A stretch of 64,000 nt of DNA from an uncultured Bacteroidales bacterium (GTDB taxonomy: Bacteria > Bacteroidota > Bacteroidia > Bacteroidales > UBA932): positions 1-64,000 of the forward strand of contig CAJOLJ010000034.1 in the NCBI GenBank assembly GCA_905235445.1. Reading direction: 5' to 3'. Below are positions 7,815-18,600 of this stretch, piece by piece (positions within the stretch are counted from its first letter, which is position 1; the number at the start of each line of letters is the position of its first letter). The position numbers and the translations under genes were made by a program. The notes under the pieces are model-generated. The model was not told the DNA's origin. It searched no databases and worked only from the letters and a program-made list of their open reading frames with translations.

Positions 7815-8717
7815 CTACTTCTGGAAGAGGGAGGCTGCACCCATCATGGCTGCCTTGTCCAGGAGAATCGAGGCCTTGACTTTCACGTCCATTCCCTCCT
7901 TGGCATACTTGTGAAGCATGGTGGGAAGGAAGAGGTCCATCGAGCGGGAGATGTTCCCTCCGAGAAGGACGCTGGAGCATTTGAAGTTTCTCAGTATCGG
8001 GGCCGTGAAGTCCGCCAGTCCTTCTCCGAACTCGCTGAAAAGCCTCCTGGCCTCGGGATCGGTTTCCGCCCTGATGGCCACATCCTTGGCTCCTTTCACC
8101 TTGATCCCGGTGAGCTGCTCATACCTTCCCACTATCCAGCGGGTCGAGAACTTGCCGTCCGCGATGCCGTCCCCGTAGGGAAGATACCAGACTTCGCCTC
8201 CCTGGGGGACTTCGTCACCTTCCCTAATGATTTTCCTATCAGCCACGAACCCGGATCCGAGTCCGGTCCCGAGGGTGAGGACCAGTACCCTGTCGAACTC
8301 GGCCGCAGCCCCGTAGAGGCTCTCCCCGAGGGCGAAAGCGCCCGCGTCGTTCACGTATTTGAAAGAAAGGCCCCTGAAATCAAGCAGTCTTGCCGAGAGG
8401 ATTTCCCCGACATTCAGTCCGAAGATATCCGGGAACTTGTGCTCCAGGCGGGATATGCCTTTGTCATAGTCGAAGGGTCCCGGGAATGCCATTCCTATCT
8501 GGCGTACGGGAACCGGGGAGGAGGATATGGTATGACGGAGATTGTCTGTCCAGGCGGAGAAGATAGTCTCCGCACTCTCGGTATGGTCCACATTCGTGGT
8601 GAAGGGTTCCGAGAGGAGGGCCCCGGTCTGTACGTCCACGACGACCGAGCAGACATGGCTGCCGCCGATGTCGACTCCGACGGCATAGTTTCCGGAAAGG
8701 GTTGGATTCTCTTGCAT
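7815..8717 (-). CDS. ROK-family sugar kinase
   Basis: A 300-residue cytosolic kinase of the ROK (repressor, ORF, kinase) family. The phosphate-binding motif VGVDIGGSHV is near the N-terminus and a second glycine-rich LTLGTGLGSGF is in the middle. The zinc motif CxCGxxGC common in bacterial glucokinases of this family is absent, and no DNA-binding domain is present, so this is an enzyme rather than a repressor. The start at 8717 was chosen because the frame upstream has no family similarity. TATTTTTG on the reverse strand at 8783-8790 is a suitable promoter. Glucose or another hexose is the likely substrate. Confidence 0.85.
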   Translation of the reverse strand: MQENPTLSGNYAVGVDIGGSHVCSVVVDVQTGALLSEPFTTNVDHTESAETIFSAWTDNLRHTISSSPVPVRQIGMAFPGPFDYDKGISRLEHKFPDIFGLNVGEILSARLLDFRGLSFKYVNDAGAFALGESLYGAAAEFDRVLVLTLGTGLGSGFVADRKIIREGDEVPQGGEVWYLPYGDGIADGKFSTRWIVGRYEQLTGIKVKGAKDVAIRAETDPEARRLFSEFGEGLADFTAPILRNFKCSSVLLGGNISRSMDLFLPTMLHKYAKEGMDVKVKASILLDKAAMMGAASLFQK

Positions 8718-8782
8718 AATGGAAAGAAGTGAGTGTTGTATGTGTGTGGGTCCAAGGTGTGCTCCCCCGCAGGAGGAGCATA

Positions 8783-8790
8783 CAAAAATA
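8783..8790 (-). promoter_or_regulatory. Promoter -7 element for the ROK kinase
   Basis: Read on the reverse strand the bases give TATTTTTG, matching TAnnTTTG, about 65 bases upstream of the ROK start codon. Confidence 0.55.
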
Positions 8791-8877
8791 ACAAAAAATG
8801 CTTTTCGTGCATATACTTTCACCCCTTCCATAGCCAAAGGGAAGTGTCCCGGGTGGGCCAATCCCCATTACTAGGGA

Positions 8878-8908
8878 TTGTATAGAACTTTTTGGATGCA
8901 TACTTTTG
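8878..8908 (+). promoter_or_regulatory. Promoter of feoAB
   Basis: TTG at 8878-8880 is followed after 20 bases by TACTTTTG (8901-8908), a close match to the Bacteroidetes TTTG-N19-21-TAnnTTTG promoter. The start codon at 8959 lies 50 bases downstream, and an 8-bp palindrome (8925-8944) sits in the leader. Confidence 0.75.
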
Positions 8909-8924
8909 CAAATTGAACGACTCT

Positions 8925-8944
8925 CCTCCCCACTAATGGGGAGG
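8925..8944. repeat. GC-rich palindrome in the feoAB leader
   Basis: Perfect 8-bp inverted repeat CCTCCCCA (8925-8932) / TGGGGAGG (8937-8944) with the loop CTAA. It lies 14 bases before the feoAB start codon and could affect translation or act as an operator. Similar palindromes occur elsewhere in the window. Confidence 0.5.
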
Positions 8945-8958
8945 GAAAGAAAGCAAGT

Positions 8959-11448
8959 ATGAACCTTTCAGAACTGAAAACGGGCCAAAAGGGAGTGATA
9001 GTGAAAGTGAACGGGCACGGTTCCTTCCGCAAGAGGCTTATCGAGATGGGTTTCATCTCGGGAAAGAAGGTCACCGTGGTCCTCAACGCTCCCCTTAAGG
9101 ACCCCATAGAATATGAGATCCTAGGCTACAAGCTCTCCCTCCGGCGTGAGGAGGCGAAGATGATAGAGGTGATCGGTGAGGAGGAGGCCATGGACTCCCT
9201 GTCCGCGGCGATTCCGCCGATAACCATCCATGACTCCGATGATGACCGGCTTGTCGCCGAGATGGCCCGCCTGGCCCAGGAAAGGGGCCATGTCATAAGG
9301 GTTGCCCTTGTGGGGAACCCCAACTGCGGGAAGACCTCCCTTTTCAATATCGCATCCGGTAGCCACGAGCATGTGGGCAACTACAGCGGAGTGACCGTCG
9401 ACGCCAAGGAAGGCCGCTTCGAGTACGGCGGCTACAAGTTCGTCCTGGTGGACCTGCCCGGTACCTATTCCCTGTCTGCATATTCCCCCGAGGAACTCTA
9501 TGTGAGGAAGAACCTCATCGATTCCCTTCCCGACGTGGTCATTAACGTCGTGGATGCCTCCAACATTGAGAGGAACCTGTACCTGACGACCCAGGTGATA
9601 GACATGAACCTGAGGACGGTCATGGCCCTGAACATGTACGACGAGCTGAAGGCCAAGGGAGATAGCGTGGACATCCAGCAGCTGAGCTGGCTGCTCGGCA
9701 TCCCGATTTGCCCGACAGTGTGCCGTAGCGGCGCGGGAGTGAACGAACTCTTCGATACCGTCATCAAGATCTACACCCGGTCCGACCCCAAGCTCGCACG
9801 TCACATCCACATAAACCACGGTCCCGAAATCGAGAAGAGCATAGACAGGATCAAGCTCCTCGTCCAGGAGAACAGGGGCATCCGGGTCCACTATTCCACC
9901 AGATACCTCTCCATCAAGTACCTGGAGAATGACAAGGACGTTGAGAAGACCCTATCCTCCCTTCCCAACTATTCGGCCATCCAGAAGGCCCGGGACGAGG
10001 AGCAGAGAAGGATTGAAAAGCTCCTTGCAACTTCCTCCGAGTCCGCAATCGTGGATGCCAAGTACGCATTCATCCAGGGAGCCCTGGCGGAGACCTACAA
10101 AAACCACATCGAGGCCCATCCGAAGAGGACGGTCACGGACAGGATCGATGCTGTCGTAACCAATAAGTGGGCTGCCTTCCCAATTTTCATAGTCCTGCTG
10201 TACCTGATGTTCCAGGCGACTTTCACACTGGGGAACTACCCGATGGAGTGGATAGACTGGCTGGTGGGAAAGTTCGGGACAGGAGTGGCTTCGATAATGA
10301 AAGACGGATGGCTCAGGGACCTGCTTGTGAACGGAGTCATAGCGGGAGTGGGAAGCGTTCTCGTTTTCCTTCCCAACATCTTGATACTGTATTTCTTCAT
10401 ATCCCTCATGGAAGACTCGGGCTACATGGCCAGGGCTGCTTTCATCGTGGATAAGCTTATGCACAAGATCGGGCTGCACGGAAAGAGTTTCATACCGATG
10501 GTGATGGGGTTCGGCTGCAACGTGCCTGCAATCATGGCCACGAGGTCAATCGAGAGCAGGAAGAGCCGACTCGTCACAATAGCCATCATCCCGTTCATGT
10601 CCTGTGCCGGAAGGTTGCCGATATTCGTGCTGATTGCGGGAGCTTTCTTCCCCCACCATGCAGCGCTAGCCCTTCTGGGCATATATCTTCTTGGAATAGT
10701 CCTGGCGATACTTTCCGCCATGATACTTAGCCGCTTCGTGAAAGATGACGACTTGCCATTCGTGATGGAGCTTCCTCCCTACAGGGTCCCTACCGGCAAG
10801 GCCATCTGGCGTCATACCTGGGAGAAAGGCAAGCAGTATCTCGAGAAAATGGCTACCACCATCCTGATCTGTTCCATCCTGATCTGGTTCCTCGGTTACT
10901 TCCCCAAGGACCGGGACCTGGAAGAGGCCCTGTCCAGCTATGCCGCCCTTGCGGAGGAAAGGGGCACCATTCCCGAGGAGGAGTTCGCCCAGCGGGATGC
11001 TTCACTTTCCGCCACCGTCAACGACCTCTATCAGAAGCAGCAGGAGAACTCCTACATCGGAAGACTCGGCCAGGCAGTGGCCCCCGCCCTCAACCCTCTC
11101 GGGTTCACCTGGAAGATGGACGTTTCCCTGCTTACCGGTGTCGCGGCCAAGGAACTTGTCGTAAGTACCCTCGGGGTCATGTACTCACAGGGAGCGAAGA
11201 TATCCCAGGGAGAGGACCTCTCCGAGGATACCGCTCTCCAGGGCGCCCTTCGTGATGCCATAGACTGGCCCGTGGCACTTTCCTTCATGGTATTCATACT
11301 GCTGTACTTCCCCTGTGTGGCAACCTTTGTAGCCACCAAGAACGAGTTCGGCAGCTGGAAATGGGCCGTCGCATGCATTGCCTACACAATGGCTGTCGCC
11401 TGGGTGTTCGCATTTCTCACCTACAGGATTTGCCTGTTGATGGTTTAG
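8959..11448 (+). CDS. feoB: Ferrous iron transporter FeoAB fusion
   Basis: An 829-residue fused iron uptake protein. Residues 1-75 are a FeoA SH3-like domain (LSELKTGQKGVIVKV). Residues 110-280 are the G domain, with the G1 motif GNPNCGKTS (119-127) and the G3 motif DLPGTYSLS. The remainder is the membrane permease with gate motifs, including GFGCNVPAI. Fe2+ is imported across the inner membrane, driven or gated by nucleotide hydrolysis. FeoA-FeoB fusion is usual in Bacteroidetes. It stands as a single-gene unit behind a strong promoter; no Fur box is evident by eye. Confidence 0.97.
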   Translation: MNLSELKTGQKGVIVKVNGHGSFRKRLIEMGFISGKKVTVVLNAPLKDPIEYEILGYKLSLRREEAKMIEVIGEEEAMDSLSAAIPPITIHDSDDDRLVAEMARLAQERGHVIRVALVGNPNCGKTSLFNIASGSHEHVGNYSGVTVDAKEGRFEYGGYKFVLVDLPGTYSLSAYSPEELYVRKNLIDSLPDVVINVVDASNIERNLYLTTQVIDMNLRTVMALNMYDELKAKGDSVDIQQLSWLLGIPICPTVCRSGAGVNELFDTVIKIYTRSDPKLARHIHINHGPEIEKSIDRIKLLVQENRGIRVHYSTRYLSIKYLENDKDVEKTLSSLPNYSAIQKARDEEQRRIEKLLATSSESAIVDAKYAFIQGALAETYKNHIEAHPKRTVTDRIDAVVTNKWAAFPIFIVLLYLMFQATFTLGNYPMEWIDWLVGKFGTGVASIMKDGWLRDLLVNGVIAGVGSVLVFLPNILILYFFISLMEDSGYMARAAFIVDKLMHKIGLHGKSFIPMVMGFGCNVPAIMATRSIESRKSRLVTIAIIPFMSCAGRLPIFVLIAGAFFPHHAALALLGIYLLGIVLAILSAMILSRFVKDDDLPFVMELPPYRVPTGKAIWRHTWEKGKQYLEKMATTILICSILIWFLGYFPKDRDLEEALSSYAALAEERGTIPEEEFAQRDASLSATVNDLYQKQQENSYIGRLGQAVAPALNPLGFTWKMDVSLLTGVAAKELVVSTLGVMYSQGAKISQGEDLSEDTALQGALRDAIDWPVALSFMVFILLYFPCVATFVATKNEFGSWKWAVACIAYTMAVAWVFAFLTYRICLLMV

Positions 11449-11532
11449 TTTGTCTGTGAATTGAAAATGGCAGTCCCCGCCCTGATAGACAGGATGGGGA
11501 CGTTTGGTTACAGGAGTGGTGAACGAAGTGAA

Positions 11533-12540
11533 TTACAGGTTCTTGCCGTGGCACTTCTTGTACTTGAGGCCGCTTCCGCAGGGGCAGGGATCGTTGCGTC
11601 CCACCTTGCGATAACTGGCGGTGGAGCCTTCGTGCTGCCTGAATCCATTGCTTTCCTCCCCGGGAAGGGACAGCACGTCATCACTTTCCCCGTCCACGGA
11701 CGCAAGGCCGCGCAGACACCACTTCGGTATCGCACCCATATAATCATGTATCGATGAGACCACCTCATCTTCCAACTTTTTGTTCCACAGGCCCTTGCCC
11801 TGCTCCAGGATATCTTTGATGACTGTTTCCCTGTAAGTGGGGCCATTCCTTTGCAGCTGCTCCTCATACCAGGCCATGTGAAGCCTTATCTCCCCGGATT
11901 CGTCCCCGTGCCCAATCTTGTCGAGATTCTTCCGGAGCCGCTCTCCTTCCGGGTGGGAGCCGAAGGGGTGGTTTCGGGGAGTGGTCTTTCCTGCCTCTAT
12001 GATGTCTGAAAGAGGGACGGGAGCGAGTTGCCTGGAGAGGACACCTGTTTTCTCCATCTTGAGGCGGAACCGGTACCAATTGGGGACGGGATAATGGAAG
12101 AATCCTTCCTCGGCCACCCCGAGGGTGAGAAAGTAGTCCGTGTTGTATATGAAGTTATCCAGTGCGGATACGTCCTTATCGGGACACAGGGAGGTCCAAA
12201 GTCCGAAGAGCTCATCTTTCTTGGGGATGCCATATATGGTCAGGCATCCCCATATGAAATCCTCCATGAAGGCTCTGCCGCTTTCCTCTATGGATGAGAT
12301 GGCGTCGTCAATGTACGGCACGATGGCCTGGTGCATCTCTTGGGTGAACATCGGGCAGATGAAGCCGGGCACATCAACTCCGACCAACCTTCTCATGGGA
12401 TAGAGCTCCATGAGGGAAAATCTTATACTCGTCAGGAATATGGGCGGTGTGGGACAGAGGGAGGGGATGTTGGGGCCTTCTTCCCCGAACAGCTTCATCA
12501 ACTTGAGGTCGTACAAGGGAAGTTTGGAAAGGAATGACAC
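11533..12540 (-). CDS. SEC-C motif protein, N-terminus uncertain
   Basis: At least 335 residues, ending in a SEC-C zinc motif (GRNDPCPCGSGLKYKKCHG) of the SecA type that binds Zn2+ and often mediates ribosome or protein contacts. The rest is helical and unassigned. The first usable start on the canonical list is GTG at 12540, but the reading frame continues upstream as protein-like sequence (SKSISSLIEICLYFNIPHYD and onward) to an in-frame TAA at 12703-12705 with no ATG, GTG or TTG. Either a rare CTG at 12658-12660 is used, the 5' end has been lost, or there is a frameshift. Function unknown. Confidence 0.65.
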   Translation of the reverse strand: MSFLSKLPLYDLKLMKLFGEEGPNIPSLCPTPPIFLTSIRFSLMELYPMRRLVGVDVPGFICPMFTQEMHQAIVPYIDDAISSIEESGRAFMEDFIWGCLTIYGIPKKDELFGLWTSLCPDKDVSALDNFIYNTDYFLTLGVAEEGFFHYPVPNWYRFRLKMEKTGVLSRQLAPVPLSDIIEAGKTTPRNHPFGSHPEGERLRKNLDKIGHGDESGEIRLHMAWYEEQLQRNGPTYRETVIKDILEQGKGLWNKKLEDEVVSSIHDYMGAIPKWCLRGLASVDGESDDVLSLPGEESNGFRQHEGSTASYRKVGRNDPCPCGSGLKYKKCHGKNL

Positions 12541-12741
12541 TGGGTCCGAACTGAGGGCGAGGGCGATACGCCTGGCGTAAGCATTATTCGTTCCGATGTC
12601 GTAATGGGGAATGTTGAAGTATAAGCAAATCTCAATGAGGGAGGATATACTCTTGGACAGTAGTGTTTGCTCGAAAAGGGGAAGTGGGGATTCTTCCTTT
12701 TGTTATTTGTGGTCAATGAAGTTTGTTGTGAAAACAGCCGA

Positions 12742-13890
12742 TTAGTAGAACTGTACGCAGACAGGCTTGCCGAGGCGGATGGTCTGGCCCGTGGACTTGA
12801 GAAGTCCGGAGTCGGGATTAATCGAATACACTTCGATGACATCGTCATCCCTGCATGCGCACAGGAGATATTTCCCGTTGGGGGTGATGGCGAAGTTGCG
12901 GGGGTGGCGGCCTGTGGGATGGAAGCCTACGTTCTTGACAAGCCCAGTGCTGGGGTCTACGCTGAAAACGGATATGCCGTCCCCGGCAAGACGGTGGGAA
13001 GTGTAGAGATACTTTCCGTCAGGGGAAAGGTGTATGTCAGCGCTGCCGTGTCCCTTGCCGCCGTAGGCGGAGATGGTCATAAGCTCGGTAAGCATACCGT
13101 CGTTGTAGCTGAATACCGTCAGCAGGTCATCCAGTTCACACAGGAGATAGGCGAACTTCCCGTCGGCGGAGAATACCATATGACGGGGTCCAGCCTGGCG
13201 GTGGCGGGAGTATTCGAAGGCGAAGCCGTCATCCACGAGAGGGGACTCTCCTTCGACTATCTTGAACCGGTGAATGCAGTCGTTGCCCAGGTTCGTGGCC
13301 AGGACGTACTTGCCGTCGGGGGTCAGTACGGCACAGTGCATGTGGGCGTCCTGCTTCTTTTTCTTTTTGGACCACAGGGCCTTTGTGGTCTTCACTTCCG
13401 AGAAGGTGAAGCACTGCTGCTGGGGCGAGAGGGTGCCCCTCCACTCCACCTCGAACACTGTGATGGAGCCGCCGGTGTAGTTCGATGAAATAAGGAACTT
13501 GTCCATAAGGAGCAGGTTGCAGGGATCCGCCCCGCTGATCTCCCCGAAATCCGTAGGCTCCGAGTTCAGCAGCCTTATCTTGTCGTCTTTCAGGGAATAG
13601 GAGCTCACTGCCTGTCTCCCGTCATTGTACTCGTTCACGGAATAGGCGTATCTCCCCTTTTTGTCCGCTACGACAAAGGAGGGGTTGCCGGCGGGGGCGG
13701 AATCAAGCAGAGTGGCAGTCCCGTCCTCCTGATTGAAGGTATACAGGTATACTCCCTCGCTGGTGGAGCCTTCCGTGTAGGTGCCGACCAGCATGTGCAG
13801 GAGGTCCTGGGCATAAGCTGAAGGAGTGAAATGCAGTCCCGGCGACAGGCACAGGACGGTCATGGTTAAAATCAGGATTCTTGTCCTCAT
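12742..13890 (-). CDS. Secreted lactonase (6-phosphogluconolactonase-like beta-propeller)
   Basis: A 382-residue protein of the lactonase family (seven-bladed beta-propeller, Pgl/YbhE type). An N-terminal signal peptide ending SAYAQ indicates export, unlike the cytosolic pentose-phosphate enzyme. Propeller-like repeats such as PDGKYVLATNLG, PDGKYLYTSHRL and PNGKYLLCACRDDD recur through the chain. Hydrolysis of a sugar lactone is inferred from the family. It sits behind its own strong promoter and upstream of the SEC-C gene on the same strand. Confidence 0.85.
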   Translation of the reverse strand: MRTRILILTMTVLCLSPGLHFTPSAYAQDLLHMLVGTYTEGSTSEGVYLYTFNQEDGTATLLDSAPAGNPSFVVADKKGRYAYSVNEYNDGRQAVSSYSLKDDKIRLLNSEPTDFGEISGADPCNLLLMDKFLISSNYTGGSITVFEVEWRGTLSPQQQCFTFSEVKTTKALWSKKKKKQDAHMHCAVLTPDGKYVLATNLGNDCIHRFKIVEGESPLVDDGFAFEYSRHRQAGPRHMVFSADGKFAYLLCELDDLLTVFSYNDGMLTELMTISAYGGKGHGSADIHLSPDGKYLYTSHRLAGDGISVFSVDPSTGLVKNVGFHPTGRHPRNFAITPNGKYLLCACRDDDVIEVYSINPDSGLLKSTGQTIRLGKPVCVQFY

Positions 13891-13912
13891 AATGCTAAAG
13901 GGTATCTATTCG

Positions 13913-13942
13913 CAAAGATAGCACTACCCGCTCATTTTTCAA
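13913..13942 (-). promoter_or_regulatory. Promoter of the lactonase gene
   Basis: On the reverse strand TTG, 19 bases and TATCTTTG (13913-13920) form a near-consensus Bacteroidetes promoter 22 bases before the start codon at 13890. Confidence 0.75.
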
Positions 13943-14001
13943 GGCCATCTTTCCATTCCCTCCCGGAAAATGATAAGGGAATTTCGTAAATTCGCATCCT
14001 C

Positions 14002-15633
14002 ATGAAAACCTGTATTATGACTTCACACTTCTTAGCCCCTTCACCTTTTTCCTCCCCGGTGGGGAGGGCCATGTTCCTTGCTGTCTTTCTCATAGCGCTG
14101 TCCCTCCCTCTTGCCACTGCGCAGGAATACCCCTATGATGGGGAAGGGTACATAGCGGAGAGCTGCACTAGCATTATGGTCACGAAGAGGGCCTCCACCG
14201 ACGGCTCCGTCATTACATCCCATACCTGTGACGGGGGCTACCGTACCTGGGCCACAATCGAAAAGGGCGCCACCCACCCCAAGGGGGAGATGCACGAAGT
14301 TCTCCGCGGAACCATGCACACCGCCTTCCCCGGGGATACTGCCGGTGTGAAAAAGATGGGAGAGATTCCGGAGGCGAGAAGGACCTATTCTTACCTCAAT
14401 ACCGCCTATCCCTCCTTCAATGAGAAGCAGCTCGGAATCGGGGAAACCACTTTCACCGGCCCCGACACTCTCATAAATCCCAAGGGATGGTTCACCATCG
14501 AGGAGCTGGAGAGAGTGGCTCTCCAGAGATGTTCCACTGCGGGGGAGGCCATCCGCCTCATGGGGTCCCTGGCAGAGAAGTACGGATACGGGGACGGAGG
14601 GGAGTGCTTGACCGTAGCGGACAAGAAGGAAGTATGGCAGTTCGAGATCCTCGGCTGCGGAAAGGACCGTATCGGTGCCGTATGGGCTGCCAAGAGAGTC
14701 CCCGAGGGACATGTGGCGGTCTCGGCCAACATTCCCCGCATAGGACGTCTTGAAAGGGAAAATAAAGACGGATTCATGGCTTCCGACAATGTGGAGGCTG
14801 TGGCAAAGGAGTACGGCCTTTGGGACGGAGAGGGTGAATTCATTTTCTGGAAAGCTTTCAATTCTTCCTACGCTGCGGGCAAGAACTTCAGGGAAAGGGA
14901 GTTCTTCATACTGAGCACTCTCGCCCCTTCCCTGGGCCTGACCATGGACATGGAAGAGTTGCCGTTCTCGGTGGTGCCCGACAAGAAGGTGTCGGTTGAA
15001 GATGTAATGGCTCTTCTTCGTTCCACTTACGAGGGAACGGACATGGACATGACAAAGGGCATATTGTATGATTATCCCAAGACTAAGACCAGGGAAGCCT
15101 ATACCGATGTGAGTCCCATAGCAAATCCCTGGATGACAACTACCACTCTCGCCACCCTCAATAAGATAGCACCCGGGACCGTCACTTTCCGCCGGACCGT
15201 TTCGGTCGCATGGTGCGCCTACTCCCATGTCATCCAGCTTCGGGATTTCCTGCCGGACGATGTCGGGGGAGTGTGCTACCTTGCCCTCGACAACCCGGGG
15301 CAGAGTCCCAGGATCCCTGTTTTCTGCGGAACGGAAAAACTTCCCGAAGCCTATGACTTCTGCGGTCAGAAACTCTACCGCGAGGACTGCGCACTGTGGA
15401 CATTCCGCCGCTCCAACCGTCTTGCCACCGTTTCATGGCAGAGGACAAAGGACACCTTCATGAAAACGGTGCTCGACTGCCAAGGGCAGATGCTGGAGGG
15501 GGTTCGGAAGATGAATCCCACCGCCCCGCGCTATGACCTTACTTCCTATACGGAAGAATGCTACGAAAGGGCCGCCTGTGCCTGGAAGGAAATGGAGGCG
15601 AAGTTCTGGAATATGTTCGGAAAGGGTTTTTAA
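14002..15633 (+). CDS. C69-family dipeptidase, secreted
   Basis: A peptidase of family C69 (543 residues from the first ATG). The mature N-terminus contains the expected nucleophile region ESCTSIMVTKRASTDGS, with Cys as catalytic residue after the signal peptide. A second start at 14071 (MFLAVFLIALSLPLATAQ) gives a cleaner signal peptide and is preceded by GGGGAGGGCC, so it may be the real one. The enzyme would cleave dipeptides in the periplasm or on the surface. It is followed after 21 bases by the SNF2 gene. Confidence 0.88.
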   Translation: MKTCIMTSHFLAPSPFSSPVGRAMFLAVFLIALSLPLATAQEYPYDGEGYIAESCTSIMVTKRASTDGSVITSHTCDGGYRTWATIEKGATHPKGEMHEVLRGTMHTAFPGDTAGVKKMGEIPEARRTYSYLNTAYPSFNEKQLGIGETTFTGPDTLINPKGWFTIEELERVALQRCSTAGEAIRLMGSLAEKYGYGDGGECLTVADKKEVWQFEILGCGKDRIGAVWAAKRVPEGHVAVSANIPRIGRLERENKDGFMASDNVEAVAKEYGLWDGEGEFIFWKAFNSSYAAGKNFREREFFILSTLAPSLGLTMDMEELPFSVVPDKKVSVEDVMALLRSTYEGTDMDMTKGILYDYPKTKTREAYTDVSPIANPWMTTTTLATLNKIAPGTVTFRRTVSVAWCAYSHVIQLRDFLPDDVGGVCYLALDNPGQSPRIPVFCGTEKLPEAYDFCGQKLYREDCALWTFRRSNRLATVSWQRTKDTFMKTVLDCQGQMLEGVRKMNPTAPRYDLTSYTEECYERAACAWKEMEAKFWNMFGKGF

Positions 15634-15654
15634 TGGATATAATGTAAGAGATAT

Positions 15655-18600
15655 ATGAGTTCCTCAAATACGTTCGTGAAGAGTCTTTGCGATGCTGTAA
15701 AAGTGCCCCTCGCAGGTCTTGACCGCCTCAGTACGGCAATGGCGTATATCGTTGCCATGTATGACGGTGCAAGCATCCCGAATTACCTGAATAAAGAAGA
15801 CTACGCTTTCCTGGATACGCCCAAAGGGAAATACAAAAAACTGATAGATAAAGTCGGGTCGGTATTCCCGTATGTACAGTATTCCGATAGCTGGTATTCA
15901 TATAGGAAGGAGTTCTCGGATGAATCTTATCTGACTGTGATGGTGCATCTGAAGGACAAGAATCCCGAGGCTTATGCGGTCCTTAAGAGTTTCGCGGAAA
16001 AAGACAAGTTCTATGGGAGCGGCTCTTTTCTTTCGGTGTGCAGAATCATGGAAGGGAATCCCGATGAGTTGGCCAGACCGAGGGCAGTAACGCAGCGGGC
16101 GGACTTATATACCATTGCGGACTTCGTTCTTACAAAGGCCGAGTCACACACGCTGGATCCTTTCATGAAGACACTTGGGTCCAAGGATTTCGGCAACGCC
16201 CTGTCATTGACCCTGTATTGGAAATTCCTGGATAACGAACAAGTGACGGACGTCCTTGAAAAGGCGGATAGGTTGGTGGAGGAGAGCGTGAAGCTTTCCC
16301 GCATTGAGAAGGATGACCTTCATGAATACACTACCCTGTACAGGTACATCTATGAAGGGAAGGAAGTCAACATGGAGGAAGGGGAGATGGGTCAGGGCCC
16401 ATGGGCCCAGGTCTACTATGCCCTCAGGAAGATGTATGCGGGAGATATCGATGGGGCACTCCGCCATTACAAGGCAGCTTTCAGGACATTCAATGAAGAG
16501 ACCTCCTCCTATAAAAACTGCGTACCGGACTTCATAATGAGTCACTTTTACATCATGTGCCTCAAGAAAGCCGATACCCCGGATTCCAGGAAGAAGGTGG
16601 AACAGTTCCTCAACAAGAAACTTGAAGAGGTATACCTCCACAACTGGGCGGAGCTGACAGCCAGGACGGTGGGAGCGACACTGCATTCCAGCGGACCCGA
16701 GACCCATATTTCCGTTTTCATCCATAGGCTGTACCACAGGCCCATGGCGAGTATCATCTCCAAGCTTACGGTTCTCTCCCTGGGAAAGTCCTCCGCCCTG
16801 CTCGGTACCAACAACACGGACAAACTGCCCGTGGCCGCCATCGTGCGCCACGAGATGGGGGCATTCGTGCCCATACCGGACAAAGATGCCCTCCAGGGCC
16901 TCTTCGGGGGGCCCTCGCTTATGGGGAACATGCAATTCAAGCAGGCTTGGGAAAGACAGCTGGAACAGGCCGTTGACCTTCTTGGCAAGGGAGCTCCGGC
17001 ACCTAAGGGGATCAAAACTGCGGATTCACGCATCATTTATATCATCTATCCACAGAGCAAGACATTCGAAATACATCTCCAGAAAGCGAAGAAGAACGGG
17101 GATTGGGGGACTTCGACGAAGATGTCCGCACGGAAGTTCCGCGATGACAGGACCCTGCCCAAGGGCCCTGAGGACCTCGCCCTCGCAGCAAAGCTCCCGG
17201 ATTCCAGGGACTCATTCTTCGATTACTCAATTCTCCTCAAGGAGATGATAGGGTCCGACAGGGTCTTCGCCCTGGGCAAGGATCCCGACGGACAGGAGAT
17301 CCTGCTCCCCGTGTCCATCTACGAGGACAAGCCCACGATTACCGTCACAAAGACGAAGGGCGACACTCCTCAGTACAGGATAAGCGCAAATACCCGCACT
17401 TACGACGGGGAAGGGGGAAAGACTGTTTTCCGCACCGACGACACCCACTATTCCGTGGTCTCCACCACCCCTTTCCAGGACAAGATCCTCAGAGCCCTTA
17501 TCGCTATCCCCGGAGGGATACCCCTCAGTGCGGAAAGATACCTGCGGGACATCCTTCCACGCTTTGCGCCTTATTTCGACATAAACTCCCCGCTTATCGA
17601 CGGCGGGACCACCATGATCAAGGTCGCGGGTGACAGCAGGCTGGTTCTTCGCATCACTCCCACAAAGGAGAATGCCTTCCTCCTTGAGACTCTGGTCAAG
17701 CCCCTTCCTTCCGGAAAGAAGATATTCCTTCCCGGCAAAGGCTCCAAGAATGTCATTGACGAGTCCTCCGGGAAAAGATACCAGATAAATCGTGACCTTG
17801 ATGAGGAGAGATATAATATCCTCATGTTCCATGAGTTCTGCGAAAAGAGCCTGGACTTTGACCTTCAAGGTGCTGGTGAGGTGGATGACACTCCTTTCGA
17901 GATGTCCCCCATGGACATCCTGGATGTCCTTGACTATGCTTCCAGGAATACTGGCTCAGTAGCCGTAGAGTGGAAGGAAGGGAAACGTCTGGTGCTTCGT
18001 GGGACAGTGGAGCCGAAGAATGTCGTCATCGACATCCATTCCAAGGAGCGGTGGTTCGAGATGGAAGGCTCTGTCACCCTTCCCGACGGGAATGTCCTTG
18101 AATTGGCCAAATTGCTGCAGGCCATATCCTCCGGCGCAGAGAAGGATGGCTATGTCCGGCTCGGGGAGGATGAGTACGTGAAGATATCGGATACTCTTCG
18201 CAAGCAACTGAGGAAACTGGAGGCCATGGCCCAGAGGGGTGCCAAGGGCAAGGAGAAGATATCGGTCTTCCAGGTGGGGCAGCTCTCAGAACTCATCCGC
18301 GGAGGGGACGATGGGATGGACGTGAAAGTGGACCGCGGGATAAAGTCTTTGATGAAAAAGATAGAGGCCTCCTCCTCACTTGACGTGCAGGTTCCCTCCG
18401 GACTCACCGCCACCCTTCGCGACTATCAGGTAGACGGGTACGAGTGGATGGTGAGACTGGATAGCTGGGGAGGCGGGGCATGCCTTGCCGATGACATGGG
18501 TCTTGGAAAGACCATACAGACAATAGCATTCCTCCTGCACAAAAAGGCGGGGGGAGCGGCCCTTGTCGTGACCCCGGCATCTGTCCTGTACAACTGGCAG

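Noticed and set aside
9121-9891. Long antisense frames inside feoAB, susC, susD and the SusF-like gene
   Set aside because: They are by-products of strong codon bias on the coding strand, with no family similarity and no start signals.
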